Shown: positions 26,830 to 35,391 of the stretch, one piece after another | How positions within the stretch are numbered: the stretch's first letter is position 1 | Layout: the number at the start of each line of letters is the position of its first letter | Origin: JAWKZG01 sp041396125 | GTDB taxonomy: Bacteria > Pseudomonadota > Gammaproteobacteria > Competibacterales > Competibacteraceae | Reading direction: 5' to 3' | NCBI GenBank assembly: GCA_041396125.1 | Contig: JAWKZG010000012.1 | Coordinates: 129,935 to 193,934, forward strand | DNA length: 64,000 nucleotides | Notes under the pieces: generated by a model | Seen by the model: the letters and a program-made list of their open reading frames with translations, nothing else | What the model was told of the DNA's origin: nothing | Database searches by the model: none | Position numbers and translations under genes: made by a program

Positions 26830-29079
26830 ATGATGTTTATGCGGCACTGTCTACTCGTCCTGTTGCTCACGCTGGCCACGCTGGCCAGCAGTTATGCGCA
26901 GGTCGGTTCGTTGCCGCTGTTACGCAATACCCTGACAGGCAACACTGATGACAGCTATAAAAACATTCCCCGGCCAGAACCCACCGCCTTGCAGGGAGGG
27001 TGGTGGCATTATTTCGATACGGACGATAAAGAACAGTTAAGCGAACATATCAATGCGGTCATCGAGCGCCTGAATGCGTTACTGACCGAACTACCGGAGA
27101 GTACTGCCAGTGAGGCCCGCGCGTTTGTCGAACTGATTCAGGCAAACCTGGAAGCATTGCCGGAAGCGCGTGCCCAACCGACACCCAAACCGCCGCCGCC
27201 ACCCGCTTATCTGGATCACTATCCGTTGCAGCAGTTGCTCGATATCGCCAGCCGACTGCGAGCCGCTCAGGCGCAGTACAAAATCATGGCCGTTGATGTT
27301 GAAGCGGCCGAGCGTGCGGCCGATGCGGTCAGCAAAACATTGGATACGGAGTTGGCGGCGTATCTGGAGTTAGCCGCCAGCGATCCCAAGCGCGTGATTC
27401 TGGGACTGCAGATTATGGCTGAGCGCTCGTCTCTGATCGTGGCTGAACAGCGCCTGCGGGTGAATAAAGGTGATTTGCAGGCTACTGCAGCTTTCATAGA
27501 ACAGCTGAAAGACGAACAGGCTATTGCTCGCCAGCGCCTGGTGGCACAACCTGATGAACTGGACCGTCTGCGCGTTTCAATTCGTGAGGCTGAGCAGGAT
27601 CTGGAAAAAGCCCACAGCCAGTACATTAAAGCGCAGACCGGTGCCTCCAAAATCATCGGTAATGAGCCCAGTGATAAAGCGACCGGTCTGTACCGACAGC
27701 AGCGCGCTATCAATGCTGCAGTAGCGGAAGCTACCACCAAAGCGAGGTTGCTTAAATTACGTGCGGAGCAGGCGCTGTTAAGCCTGCTGCTGGACGTCTC
27801 ACTGGATACTGAGCTGCTGCGGCAGAATCTGGTGACCTGGAGCAGTGAGTTGAGCACGCTGAGTAAGCAGGCTCAATCCTGGCAGGAAAGCAGTGAGCGC
27901 GAGCGTGAACGCACCGGTGCTGTGATGACGGCAGGTCAGCCCCTGGCAGGCGATAACAGCGTGACCCAGTTCCTCGGACTGCTCAATCAAAACCGCTTCA
28001 GTCTGGCGCAGGAAACCCTGGTCGATATCAGGCGGTTGCAAGACGCCATCGAAGAAGTCAATCTGGTCTTGCAGCTGGTCGACAGCCAGTTGCTGCGCAA
28101 AGAAGGCAAGCTGCGGGACTGGCTGGCCTGGTTTCAGCAGAGCGCGCAGAGGCTATGGGGAATTGCCAGCGAAGGCATCAATGAAAGTTTGTTCAAAATT
28201 GGCGAAACGCCTGTTACTGCACTGGGCTTGCTGCGCATTGTGCTGATTTTGACCATCGCCTGGCTGATTTCGCACTGGTTGCGTCGGGCATTGACCAAAC
28301 TGGGCGCACGTGGCGATGGTAGTAATTTACCCGCGTACTACACGGTTGGCCGCTTATCACATTACTTGTTTATCATTATTGGCTTTATGGTCGGGTTGTC
28401 ATCCATCGGGATGGACTTTACCAATTTTGCCCTGGTTGCCGGTGCGCTGGCGATTGGTATTGGTTTCGGCCTGCAGGCTATTGTCAATAATTTCATTTCC
28501 GGTCTGATCTTATTATTTGAGCGCAGCCTGAAAGTGGGGGATTTTGTCGAGCTGTCTTCAGGAGTGACCGGCGAAGTCAAAGCCATTAACGTGCGCAGCA
28601 CCCAGATCAAGACCAATGAAAACATCGATATTGTGGTGCCGAATTCCGAATTCATGAACACTAACGTTATCAACTGGACGCTGCAGGAGCCATTTCGGCG
28701 CGTGCATTATCCGTTTCGGGTTGCGTTTGGCTGTGATAAGGATCTGGTGCGTAAAGCCGGGTTGGAAGCGGTGGAAAAGCTGTCGCATACCTTGTCCGGT
28801 ATTCCCGGTAAAAATCCGCAGGTCTGGTTGGTAGGGTACGGCGAGAATGGTTACAACTTCGAGCTGGTGGTCTGGCTGACCCCGAGTGCGGTCAAGCGGC
28901 CCCAGGCGGTGCGCGCGGCTTATTACTGGGAACTGGAAACCGCTTTGCGCAAATATGAGATCGAAGTACCTGTGCCGCAGCGCGATTTGCGCTTACGGCA
29001 AGGTTTTGAAACGGCGGCTCCGCTATTGTCTGAAGCGACTGCCGATCTCAGCATCGTACCAGCCAAGCAACAAAAATAA
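26830..29079 (+). CDS. Large MscS-family mechanosensitive channel with periplasmic coiled-coil domain
   Basis: The 749-residue protein starts with a signal peptide (LLVLLLTLATLASSYA). A roughly 420-residue region rich in Ala, Glu, Gln and Leu heptads follows, probably a periplasmic coiled coil. Three transmembrane helices lie at about 462-600. The MscS pore and cytoplasmic beta domain follows: ALAIGIGFGLQAIVNNFISG, LLFERSLKVGDFVEL, EVKAINVRSTQIKTNEN and VPNSEFMNTNVINWT. This resembles the MscK/YbiO-type long channels without the full set of extra helices. It begins five bases after purH, so it may be co-transcribed. Confidence 0.88.
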   Translation: MMFMRHCLLVLLLTLATLASSYAQVGSLPLLRNTLTGNTDDSYKNIPRPEPTALQGGWWHYFDTDDKEQLSEHINAVIERLNALLTELPESTASEARAFVELIQANLEALPEARAQPTPKPPPPPAYLDHYPLQQLLDIASRLRAAQAQYKIMAVDVEAAERAADAVSKTLDTELAAYLELAASDPKRVILGLQIMAERSSLIVAEQRLRVNKGDLQATAAFIEQLKDEQAIARQRLVAQPDELDRLRVSIREAEQDLEKAHSQYIKAQTGASKIIGNEPSDKATGLYRQQRAINAAVAEATTKARLLKLRAEQALLSLLLDVSLDTELLRQNLVTWSSELSTLSKQAQSWQESSERERERTGAVMTAGQPLAGDNSVTQFLGLLNQNRFSLAQETLVDIRRLQDAIEEVNLVLQLVDSQLLRKEGKLRDWLAWFQQSAQRLWGIASEGINESLFKIGETPVTALGLLRIVLILTIAWLISHWLRRALTKLGARGDGSNLPAYYTVGRLSHYLFIIIGFMVGLSSIGMDFTNFALVAGALAIGIGFGLQAIVNNFISGLILLFERSLKVGDFVELSSGVTGEVKAINVRSTQIKTNENIDIVVPNSEFMNTNVINWTLQEPFRRVHYPFRVAFGCDKDLVRKAGLEAVEKLSHTLSGIPGKNPQVWLVGYGENGYNFELVVWLTPSAVKRPQAVRAAYYWELETALRKYEIEVPVPQRDLRLRQGFETAAPLLSEATADLSIVPAKQQK

Positions 29080-29096
29080 CTTATAAAGCCAATGTT

Positions 29097-29435
29097 TTAT
29101 AAGGCATCCGGCCCGGTTTCGCCGGTTCGGATACGCAGCGCTCGCTCCAGATCATAGACAAAGATTTTACCATCACCGATCTTGCCTGTATTAGCGGCTT
29201 TGCCAATGACTTCCAGCACTTGCTCCTGCAGATCATCATCAACAGCAATTTCCAGCTTGATCTTGGGCAGGAAATCAACCACATATTCTGCGCCTCGATA
29301 CAATTCGGTGTGACCTTTCTGACGCCCGAAACCTTTGACTTCGGTGACAGTCATGCCATGCACGCCAATTTCGGACAGGGCTTCCCGGACATCATCCAGT
29401 TTAAACGGTTTGATAATTGCGGCGATCAGTTTCAT
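29097..29435 (-). CDS. glnK: P-II nitrogen regulatory protein (downstream copy)
   Basis: The 112-residue P-II trimer subunit carries the first signature VTEVKGFGRQKGHTELYRGAEY with the uridylylatable tyrosine at about residue 51, and the second signature TGKIGDGKIFV. Near-identity to the copy at 30907-31245 suggests a duplication. Whether it is functionally GlnB or GlnK cannot be decided from sequence; I use glnK because of its link to amtB. A strong terminator lies between amtB and this gene, so it is probably read mainly from its own promoter or by read-through. Confidence 0.92.
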   Translation of the reverse strand: MKLIAAIIKPFKLDDVREALSEIGVHGMTVTEVKGFGRQKGHTELYRGAEYVVDFLPKIKLEIAVDDDLQEQVLEVIGKAANTGKIGDGKIFVYDLERALRIRTGETGPDAL

Positions 29436-29503
29436 TGTTGCTAAAACCTCTGACTAGTATTTCCAGACTATAGCTGATGTAGCGCAATTGACGCCAGTGC
29501 CAT

Positions 29504-29534
29504 CAAAAAAACCCTGTGCGCAATGCACAGGGTT
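29504..29534 (-). terminator. Terminator after amtB
   Basis: The perfect 10-bp stem aaccctgtgc / gcacagggtt with a 5-base loop is followed on the minus strand by about seven T. It separates amtB from the downstream P-II gene. Confidence 0.9.
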
Positions 29535-29555
29535 TGAGTTGGTGCGGCGCAAGCC

Positions 29556-30806
29556 CTACGTTTTATGGGTAAACTCGGGATAAGCTTCCAGACCGCATTC
29601 GGAGATATCCACGCCGTTATATTCCTCTTCGGCGTCCACTCGAATACCTACGGTACCCTTGATTAGTGCCCAAAGCACAAAGCTGGACAGGAACACGAAC
29701 ACCAGAATAGTGCCTACGCCGGTAAGCTGGGCAATATAATTGGCATCAGTATTGGTCAGCGGGACAGCCAATAAGCCCCAGACACCGACCACGCCGTGCA
29801 CCGAAATAGCGCCGACCGGATCGTCGATTCGTATTTTGTCGAGAATGACGATGGAGAGCACGACTAAAATGCCGCCACCGGCGCCAATCAGAGTCGCAAT
29901 GCCGGCGGTTGGCGTCAGCGGTTCAGCCGTGATAGCGACCAGACCGGCCAGGGCGCCGTTCAGGGCCATAGTGAGGTCAGCTTTGCCAAACAGCAGGCGG
30001 GCCGTGATCAATGCCGCAATTACGCCGCCGGCTGCGGCCATATTGGTGTTGACAAAAACCATCGCGACAGCATTGGCTTCTTCGATGTTCGAGAGCTTCA
30101 GCTCCGAGCCGCCGTTAAAACCGAACCAGCCCAGCCACAGGATAAACGTACCTAGCGTGGCCATTGGCAGGTTAGCGCCGGGGATGGGATTGATCTGGCC
30201 TTTGGGACCGTATTTACCACGTCTCGGGCCCAGCAGTAACACCCCCGCCAGAGCCGCTGAGCCACCGGCCATATGTACAACACCGGAGCCGGCAAAATCC
30301 AGGAAGCCGAGTTGATCCAGAAAACCGCCGCCCCATTTCCAATAACCTTGCAAAGGGTAAATAAAGCCGGTGAACACGACTGCAAACAAGAGAAACGACC
30401 ATAGCTTCATACGCTCGGCTACCGCACCCGAGACGATAGACATGGCGGTTGCCACAAACACAACCTGGAAGAAGAAATCCGACATGCTGGAGTAATAAGG
30501 TGCGTCATCGCCACCGGCCAGTACGGCATCTACGGTGTTGTCGGTGCCCAGCAGCCAGCTGATGCCCGGCCAATAAGCGCTGATGCCATCACCCGGATAC
30601 ATGATGTTGTAGCCCACCAGCATGTACATAATGCAGGCGATAGCGAACAGTGCAACGTTTTTGGTGAGAATTTCGGCAGTGTTTTTGGCCCGTACCAGCC
30701 CGGCTTCGAGCATAGCGAATCCGGCCGCCATCCACATGACCAGCGCGCCGGATACCAAAAAATAAAATGTATCAAGCGCATAACTTAAATGTTTTATTTC
30801 GTCCAC
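29556..30806 (-). CDS. amtB: Ammonium transporter AmtB
   Basis: The 416-residue channel has 11 predicted helices. Motifs include WMAAGFAMLEAGLVRAKN, GFIYPLQGYWKWGGGFL, LDFAGSGVVHMAGGSAAL (Amt signature with the pore Asp and His), FILWLGWFGFNGGSEL, and VHGVVGVWGLLAVPL with the second pore His. It imports ammonium and is gated by P-II binding at the cytoplasmic face. It lies downstream of the first glnK by about 100 bp on the same strand, with a terminator after it. No obvious signal peptide precedes the first helix. Confidence 0.96.
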   Translation of the reverse strand: MDEIKHLSYALDTFYFLVSGALVMWMAAGFAMLEAGLVRAKNTAEILTKNVALFAIACIMYMLVGYNIMYPGDGISAYWPGISWLLGTDNTVDAVLAGGDDAPYYSSMSDFFFQVVFVATAMSIVSGAVAERMKLWSFLLFAVVFTGFIYPLQGYWKWGGGFLDQLGFLDFAGSGVVHMAGGSAALAGVLLLGPRRGKYGPKGQINPIPGANLPMATLGTFILWLGWFGFNGGSELKLSNIEEANAVAMVFVNTNMAAAGGVIAALITARLLFGKADLTMALNGALAGLVAITAEPLTPTAGIATLIGAGGGILVVLSIVILDKIRIDDPVGAISVHGVVGVWGLLAVPLTNTDANYIAQLTGVGTILVFVFLSSFVLWALIKGTVGIRVDAEEEYNGVDISECGLEAYPEFTHKT

Positions 30807-30906
30807 TGTATTACCTCTAGTATTTTGTGTCAGGTTATCAATGCGGGCGCGAATCGCGGCGCCGCTGGAATTGCACAGGCCTGATCAGCGCAGTGTTGTG
30901 CGGCTC

Positions 30907-31245
30907 TTAAAGGGCTTCGGAACCGGTTTCACCCGTGCGAATGCGGATAGCTTGTTCAAGATTCAGCACGAAGATTTTGCCGTCACCGATCTTGCCGGTA
31001 TTGGCGGCCTTGGCGATGACTTCGATGACGCGCTCCGCCAGATCGCCCGGCACCGCGATTTCCAGCTTGACCTTGGGCAAAAAATCAACCACGTACTCGG
31101 CGCCACGATACAGTTCGGTATGTCCTTTCTGGCGACCAAAGCCCTTGACCTCGGTGACGGTGATGCCTTGCACCCCGATTTCTGACAAGGCTTCCCGGAC
31201 GTCGTCCAGTTTGAAAGGCTTGATGATTGCGCTGATCAGTTTCAT
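30907..31245 (-). CDS. glnK: P-II nitrogen regulatory protein GlnK (upstream of amtB)
   Basis: The 112-residue subunit starts MKLISAIIKPFKLDDVREAL and carries the T-loop YRGAEY tyrosine (residue 51) and TGKIGDGKIFVL. ATG 31245 is chosen over the frame's earlier ATG because it matches the family start and follows aaggagctacacgac. GlnK reports 2-oxoglutarate, ATP/ADP and glutamine status and blocks AmtB when nitrogen is plentiful. It is first in the glnK-amtB unit, below a sigma54 promoter and two NtrC sites. Confidence 0.95.
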   Translation of the reverse strand: MKLISAIIKPFKLDDVREALSEIGVQGITVTEVKGFGRQKGHTELYRGAEYVVDFLPKVKLEIAVPGDLAERVIEVIAKAANTGKIGDGKIFVLNLEQAIRIRTGETGSEAL

Positions 31246-31370
31246 GTCGTGTAGCTCCTTCGGCTGATGCATCGATCTGCAGGTGTGCGGTCTTCGCACG
31301 GAATGAGGTGATTCATAATGTCCTCTGCTGAATGGCTGTAATAAAAAGTAATCCTTGTGGATGGGCGTTC

Positions 31371-31387
31371 AGCATTTGCTGTGCCAC
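31371..31387 (-). promoter_or_regulatory. sigma54 (-24/-12) promoter of glnK-amtB
   Basis: On the minus strand the sequence reads tggcac-agcaa-atgct, fitting the GG-N10-GC sigma54 rule. The predicted transcription start near 31360 leaves a leader of about 115 nt before glnK. Confidence 0.8.
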
Positions 31388-31452
31388 AATGGTTATTATT
31401 ATTTATTACAATGAATTAGCAGTATTTACCGAGGGTTGCAGGAAGCTTGCAA

Positions 31453-31469
31453 TGCACCTTTATGGTGCA
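31453..31469. promoter_or_regulatory. NtrC-binding site (proximal, perfect consensus)
   Basis: TGCACC-tttat-GGTGCA is the exact 17-bp NtrC dyad (TGCACC-N5-GGTGCA). It lies about 100 bp upstream of the predicted start of glnK transcription. Confidence 0.88.
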
Positions 31470-31484
31470 AAAAAATCATTGCTT

Positions 31485-31501
31485 TGCACTTTTGTTGTGC
31501 A
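31485..31501. promoter_or_regulatory. NtrC-binding site (distal)
   Basis: TGCACT-tttgt-TGTGCA has the same 6-5-6 architecture with one substitution per arm. Its centre is 32 bp from that of the proximal site, three helical turns, so two NtrC dimers would bind the same face. Confidence 0.8.
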
Positions 31502-31695
31502 GTGCAATATTCGGCAGATGATGATAATCGCGGTTAAACTAAGCACAACATGACTCGTGCTGACCGTGCGGAGGACTGTGGAACAGCACAGTGCACAAAA
31601 TGTCGGGCAGACGGGTCATCGTGAGTGCGCGAGCTGGCTTTGCCGGTAGCGCGAAGTGATCTGGCAGCATATCTGTAGCAATGAAGGATAGCCTT

Positions 31696-31986
31696 ATGTT
31701 AGACCCCAAAGCACTTGACGAACTGGCCAGAAAACTGGCCGACTCCTTACCTCCGGGCTTGCGTCAGATGCAAACCGATTTTGAAAAGAATTTTCGTGCC
31801 ACACTGAGTTCGGTTTTCACCAAAATGGATCTGGTAACGCGGGAGGAATTCGATGTACAGCAGGCGGTGCTGCTGCGTACTCGGGCTCGTTTGGAAGCGC
31901 TGGAGCGGCAGGTTGCGGAGCTGGAGCTGAAAGCATTAGGGCAGGCCACCAGTCCGTCAGGTCGCGATGGCAACGAGCATCTCTGA
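31696..31986 (+). CDS. ubiK: Ubiquinone biosynthesis accessory factor UbiK
   Basis: The 96-residue BMFP (YqiC) protein starts MLDPKALDELARKLADSLPPG. An amphipathic N-terminal helix is followed by a coiled-coil trimerisation helix (VLLRTRARLEALERQVAELEL). UbiK works with UbiJ in the soluble Ubi complex that delivers ubiquinone precursors to the hydroxylases. ATG 31696 is chosen for aaggatagcctt-atg; an ATG five codons upstream is less likely. ubiA lies two genes downstream, consistent with a ubiquinone theme. The 450-bp gap upstream to glnK holds the sigma54/NtrC region and no gene. Confidence 0.92.
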   Translation: MLDPKALDELARKLADSLPPGLRQMQTDFEKNFRATLSSVFTKMDLVTREEFDVQQAVLLRTRARLEALERQVAELELKALGQATSPSGRDGNEHL

Positions 31987-33517
31987 ACACCGCAACGCCG
32001 GCAAGGCGTTTGCCGCTAGCGGGCATCCCCAGGTTACCGCTACCGCCTGCCGTATTCTGCGCGCCGGCGGCAATGCATTTGATGCTGTTGTAGCGGCCGG
32101 ATTTGCTGCCAGCATTCTGGAGCCTGCCTTGACCAGCCTAGGCGGAGGTGGTTTTCTGCTGGCGCGCACCGCAGTGGGGACTGCAACCCTGTTCGACTTT
32201 TTTGTCGATACACCGGGGCGGGATTTGCCGGATAAGACCCGTGAGCCCCATTTCATTCCGGTGACCGTTCGATTTCCCAGCTCGGATCAGATTTTCAATG
32301 TTGGTATGGGTTCGGTCGCGGCTCCCGGCAATCTGGCCGGCTTTCTGCACGTACACCGCAAACTGGGCGGCTTACCGCTATCTGCGGTGCTGCAGCCCGC
32401 TATCGAGCTGGCGCGTGATGGTGCGGAGATTAACGAGCAACAGGCGTACTTTTTGCGTTTGCTGGAACCGATCATGACTCTGACGCCTGCTGCAAAAGCC
32501 TTGTACGCCCCTGCCGGCCGGCTGCTGCAAATGGGCGAAAAACTGCATAATCCGCAACTGGCCGAGTTTTTGGCTGCCTTGCCCGCTGCCGTCCGGGGCA
32601 CTGATGCAACGATGCACCCGTTTTATCACGGTGCGCTGGCACAAACGATCGAGCAGGATATGCAGGCGGGTCAAGGCCTGCTCAGTGCTGCTGATCTGGC
32701 GGCGTACCAGGTGCTTGAACGGGAGCCTCTGCAGATCGCTTATCGTGGTCATACTTTACTGACAAATCCTGGCCCTTCTTTTGGCGGGCGCATGTTGTCA
32801 CTGTCACTGCAGTTACTGGAGGCCGCCGAGCTGCAAGCATGTGAATTCGGCTCACCGCGGCAGCTGGCAGCGCTTGCTGCGGCGCAGGAAACCGCCAGTC
32901 AATGCCGTAGCGGGTATCTGGATGGCACACTGGAAGACGCGGTGCTGAGCGATAGCATCCACCAGGTGCGTCTTTTCAGTCGTGGTACTACACATGTCAG
33001 CGTGTGCGATGCGCACGGCAATGCCGCCAGCATGACAACCTCGAATGGCGAGGGTTCCGGCTATGTGGTGCCGGGCACCGGTATTATGTTGAATAACATG
33101 CTGGGTGAAGACGATTTACACCCGCAAGGGTTCCACACTAGTCCACCCGGTTTGCGGGTTGCGTCGATGATGGCACCATCCATCCTGCTGCGTGATGGCG
33201 AGGTGCGACTGGTGCTGGGCAGTGGTGGCAGCAAGCGCATTCGTACTGCACTTTTGCAGGTGATCAGTAACAGTGTCGATTTCGATATGGATCTACACCA
33301 GGCTATTGTTGCGCCGCGTTTGCATTGGGACGGTGAACAGATCCAGCTGGAACCGGGTTTCCCGCCTGCCAGTCAGGCCGCTTTAGCGCAGCGCTGGCCG
33401 GTTAATGCCTGGCCTGAGTCCAATATGTACTTCGGTGGTGTGCATGCGGTAAGCCCCAGTGCCGGTCAGGCAGCGGGTGATCCCCGGCGGGGCGGTTTTG
33501 CCACCAGCGCAGATTGA
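31967..33517 (+). CDS. Gamma-glutamyltransferase family protein (no signal peptide)
   Basis: The 516-residue Ntn-hydrolase resembles Ggt, which cleaves the gamma-glutamyl bond of glutathione and related amides. Visible are the N-terminal SGHPQVTATACRILRAGGNAFDAV and SLGGGGFLL, VAAPGNLAGFLHVHRKLG, the autocleavage/nucleophile threonine in GTTHVSVCDAHGNAASMT, EGSGYVVPGTGIMLNNMLGE, and VLGSGGSKRI. There is no signal peptide, so a cytoplasmic location is likely, unlike periplasmic Ggt. It overlaps ubiK by 20 bp. A glutathione-independent amide substrate is possible. Confidence 0.88.
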   Translation: MATSISEHRNAGKAFAASGHPQVTATACRILRAGGNAFDAVVAAGFAASILEPALTSLGGGGFLLARTAVGTATLFDFFVDTPGRDLPDKTREPHFIPVTVRFPSSDQIFNVGMGSVAAPGNLAGFLHVHRKLGGLPLSAVLQPAIELARDGAEINEQQAYFLRLLEPIMTLTPAAKALYAPAGRLLQMGEKLHNPQLAEFLAALPAAVRGTDATMHPFYHGALAQTIEQDMQAGQGLLSAADLAAYQVLEREPLQIAYRGHTLLTNPGPSFGGRMLSLSLQLLEAAELQACEFGSPRQLAALAAAQETASQCRSGYLDGTLEDAVLSDSIHQVRLFSRGTTHVSVCDAHGNAASMTTSNGEGSGYVVPGTGIMLNNMLGEDDLHPQGFHTSPPGLRVASMMAPSILLRDGEVRLVLGSGGSKRIRTALLQVISNSVDFDMDLHQAIVAPRLHWDGEQIQLEPGFPPASQAALAQRWPVNAWPESNMYFGGVHAVSPSAGQAAGDPRRGGFATSAD

Positions 33518-33562
33518 CGGAAATGACGCTGCTGACAGCGAGAATATACAGACACGGTAGCT

Positions 33563-34477
33563 ATGGGTAATTTGCTTTTGAACTATCCGGATAAATTCGA
33601 TAAACCAGGCACACTGCCGCCATTGCTGCGGCGATTGCTCGATTACAGTCTGTTGATGCGTTGGGATAAGCCGATCGGCGCATTACTGCTGCTTTGGCCG
33701 ACGCTGTGGGCATTATGGTTAGCGGGGCAGGGACAGCCGCAACAATTTGTTGTGGTGATTTTTTTACTGGGTGTCTGGATCATGCGTTCATGCGGTTGCG
33801 CGATCAACGATATCGCTGACCGTGAGTTCGATCCGCATGTTGAGCGGACCCGCAGCCGCCCGCTGGCGGCCGGACGCATTTCCCTGCGGGAAGCCGTGCT
33901 GGTTTTTCTGGCCATGGGTCTGCTGGCCCTGATTCTGGTCTTGCAATTGAATTGGCTGTGTTTTTGGTTGTCTCTGATAGGACTGGTGGTGGCTATCAGT
34001 TATCCGTTTATGAAGCGGTTTCACCATTTGCCGCAAGCACATCTGGGTATTGCATTTGGCTGGGGTGTGCCGATGGCTTATGCCGCTCTGAACGGGCACG
34101 TTCCGTTCGAGGCCTGGGTGCTGTTTTTCGCCAATATGACCTGGGTACTGGTCTATGACACCGAGTACGCCATGTCGGATCGGGAGGACGACCTCAAAGT
34201 CGGCGTTAAATCCAGCGCTATTTTGTTCGGTGTGCACGACAAGCAGATCGTGGGTGGCTTACAGCTGATCACCGTCATGCTGATGACTCTGGTTGGCATC
34301 GTGAATAATCTGGGCAGTTTGTATTACCTGGGTTTGGCTGTCGGGGCACTGACATTTGTCTATCAGCAATACCTGATCACCGAGCGCGACCGGCGCGATT
34401 GCTTTCGCGCGTTTTTGAACAATAACGGTTTTGGGCTGGCGGTATTTTGCGGTATCGTGCTGGACCTGCTTCCTTAA
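33563..34477 (+). CDS. ubiA: 4-hydroxybenzoate polyprenyltransferase
   Basis: This membrane prenyltransferase attaches the octaprenyl-type side chain to 4-hydroxybenzoate in ubiquinone synthesis. The 304 residues show eight to nine transmembrane helices and both aspartate-rich motifs: CAINDIADREFDPHVERTRS (NDxxDxxxD) and YDTEYAMSDREDDLKVGVKS. RWDKPIGALLLLWPTLWALWL is the usual first helix. It follows the gamma-glutamyltransferase gene by 45 bp and precedes the MoxR gene. Confidence 0.95.
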   Translation: MGNLLLNYPDKFDKPGTLPPLLRRLLDYSLLMRWDKPIGALLLLWPTLWALWLAGQGQPQQFVVVIFLLGVWIMRSCGCAINDIADREFDPHVERTRSRPLAAGRISLREAVLVFLAMGLLALILVLQLNWLCFWLSLIGLVVAISYPFMKRFHHLPQAHLGIAFGWGVPMAYAALNGHVPFEAWVLFFANMTWVLVYDTEYAMSDREDDLKVGVKSSAILFGVHDKQIVGGLQLITVMLMTLVGIVNNLGSLYYLGLAVGALTFVYQQYLITERDRRDCFRAFLNNNGFGLAVFCGIVLDLLP

Positions 34478-34541
34478 CCCCTATTCCAATCCCCCTTTCC
34501 CAAAATTCCTATTCCAAAACGGGCACAGAGAATCCAAGACT

Positions 34542-35387
34542 ATGCGTTTCAACGGAACCGATACTTATATCAGCACCGAAGACCTGAATATGGCGGTCAA
34601 TGCAGCGGTTGTGCTGGAACGTCCGCTGCTGATCAAAGGCGAGCCGGGCACCGGTAAAACCCGACTGGCCGAGGAGATTGCCCGGGCCCTGGATGCACCG
34701 TTGCTGAACTGGCATATCAAATCCACCACCAAAGCTCAGCAGGGTTTGTACGAATACGATGCGGTTGCGCGGCTGCGTGATTCGCAGTTAGGGGATGAAA
34801 AAGTCCACGACATCCGTAATTACATTATGAAAGGCAAGCTGTGGCAGGCGTTTGAATCCGCAGTTCGTCCGGTACTGCTGATCGATGAGATCGACAAAGC
34901 CGATATCGAATTTCCAAACGACTTGCTGCTTGAACTGGATCGTATGGAATTTTATGTCTATGAAACCCGCGAACGAATCGTAGCGCATCATCGACCGGTT
35001 ATTGTCATCACCAGCAATAATGAAAAAGAGTTGCCGGATGCCTTTTTGCGTCGCTGCTTTTTCCACTATATCCGCTTTCCGGACAAAGACACGATGACCG
35101 ATATCGTGCAAGTACATTATCCGAACATAAAAAAGGACCTGCTACGGGCTGCACTGGAAGTCTTTTTCGATTTACGCGAAGTGCCCGGCCTGAAGAAAAA
35201 ACCCAGTACCTCGGAATTATTGGACTGGATCAAACTACTGGTAGCGGAGGATATTCCAACCGAAGCGCTGCACAGTGATGATCCGCGCAAGGCTATCCCG
35301 CCGTTGTACGGTGCGCTGCTGAAAAACGAACAGGATATCCACCTGTTTGAGCGGTTGATTTTTTTAAGCCGAAGACAGCAGCGCTAA
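34542..35387 (+). CDS. MoxR-type AAA+ ATPase
   Basis: The 281-residue ATPase shows GEPGTGKTRLAEEIA (Walker A), LLIDEIDKAD (Walker B), VITSNNEKELPDAFLRRC (sensor and arginine finger) and a C-terminal helical lid. MoxR ATPases usually work with a VWA-domain partner (CoxE-like) as a metal-insertion or maturation chaperone pair, and a broken gene for such a partner follows 2.6 kb downstream at 37949-39114. ATG 34542 is chosen because the conserved region starts at MRFNGTDTYISTEDL; the frame opens inside ubiA. It is separated by only four bases from the next gene. Confidence 0.92.
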   Translation: MRFNGTDTYISTEDLNMAVNAAVVLERPLLIKGEPGTGKTRLAEEIARALDAPLLNWHIKSTTKAQQGLYEYDAVARLRDSQLGDEKVHDIRNYIMKGKLWQAFESAVRPVLLIDEIDKADIEFPNDLLLELDRMEFYVYETRERIVAHHRPVIVITSNNEKELPDAFLRRCFFHYIRFPDKDTMTDIVQVHYPNIKKDLLRAALEVFFDLREVPGLKKKPSTSELLDWIKLLVAEDIPTEALHSDDPRKAIPPLYGALLKNEQDIHLFERLIFLSRRQQR

Positions 35388-35391
35388 AGCA

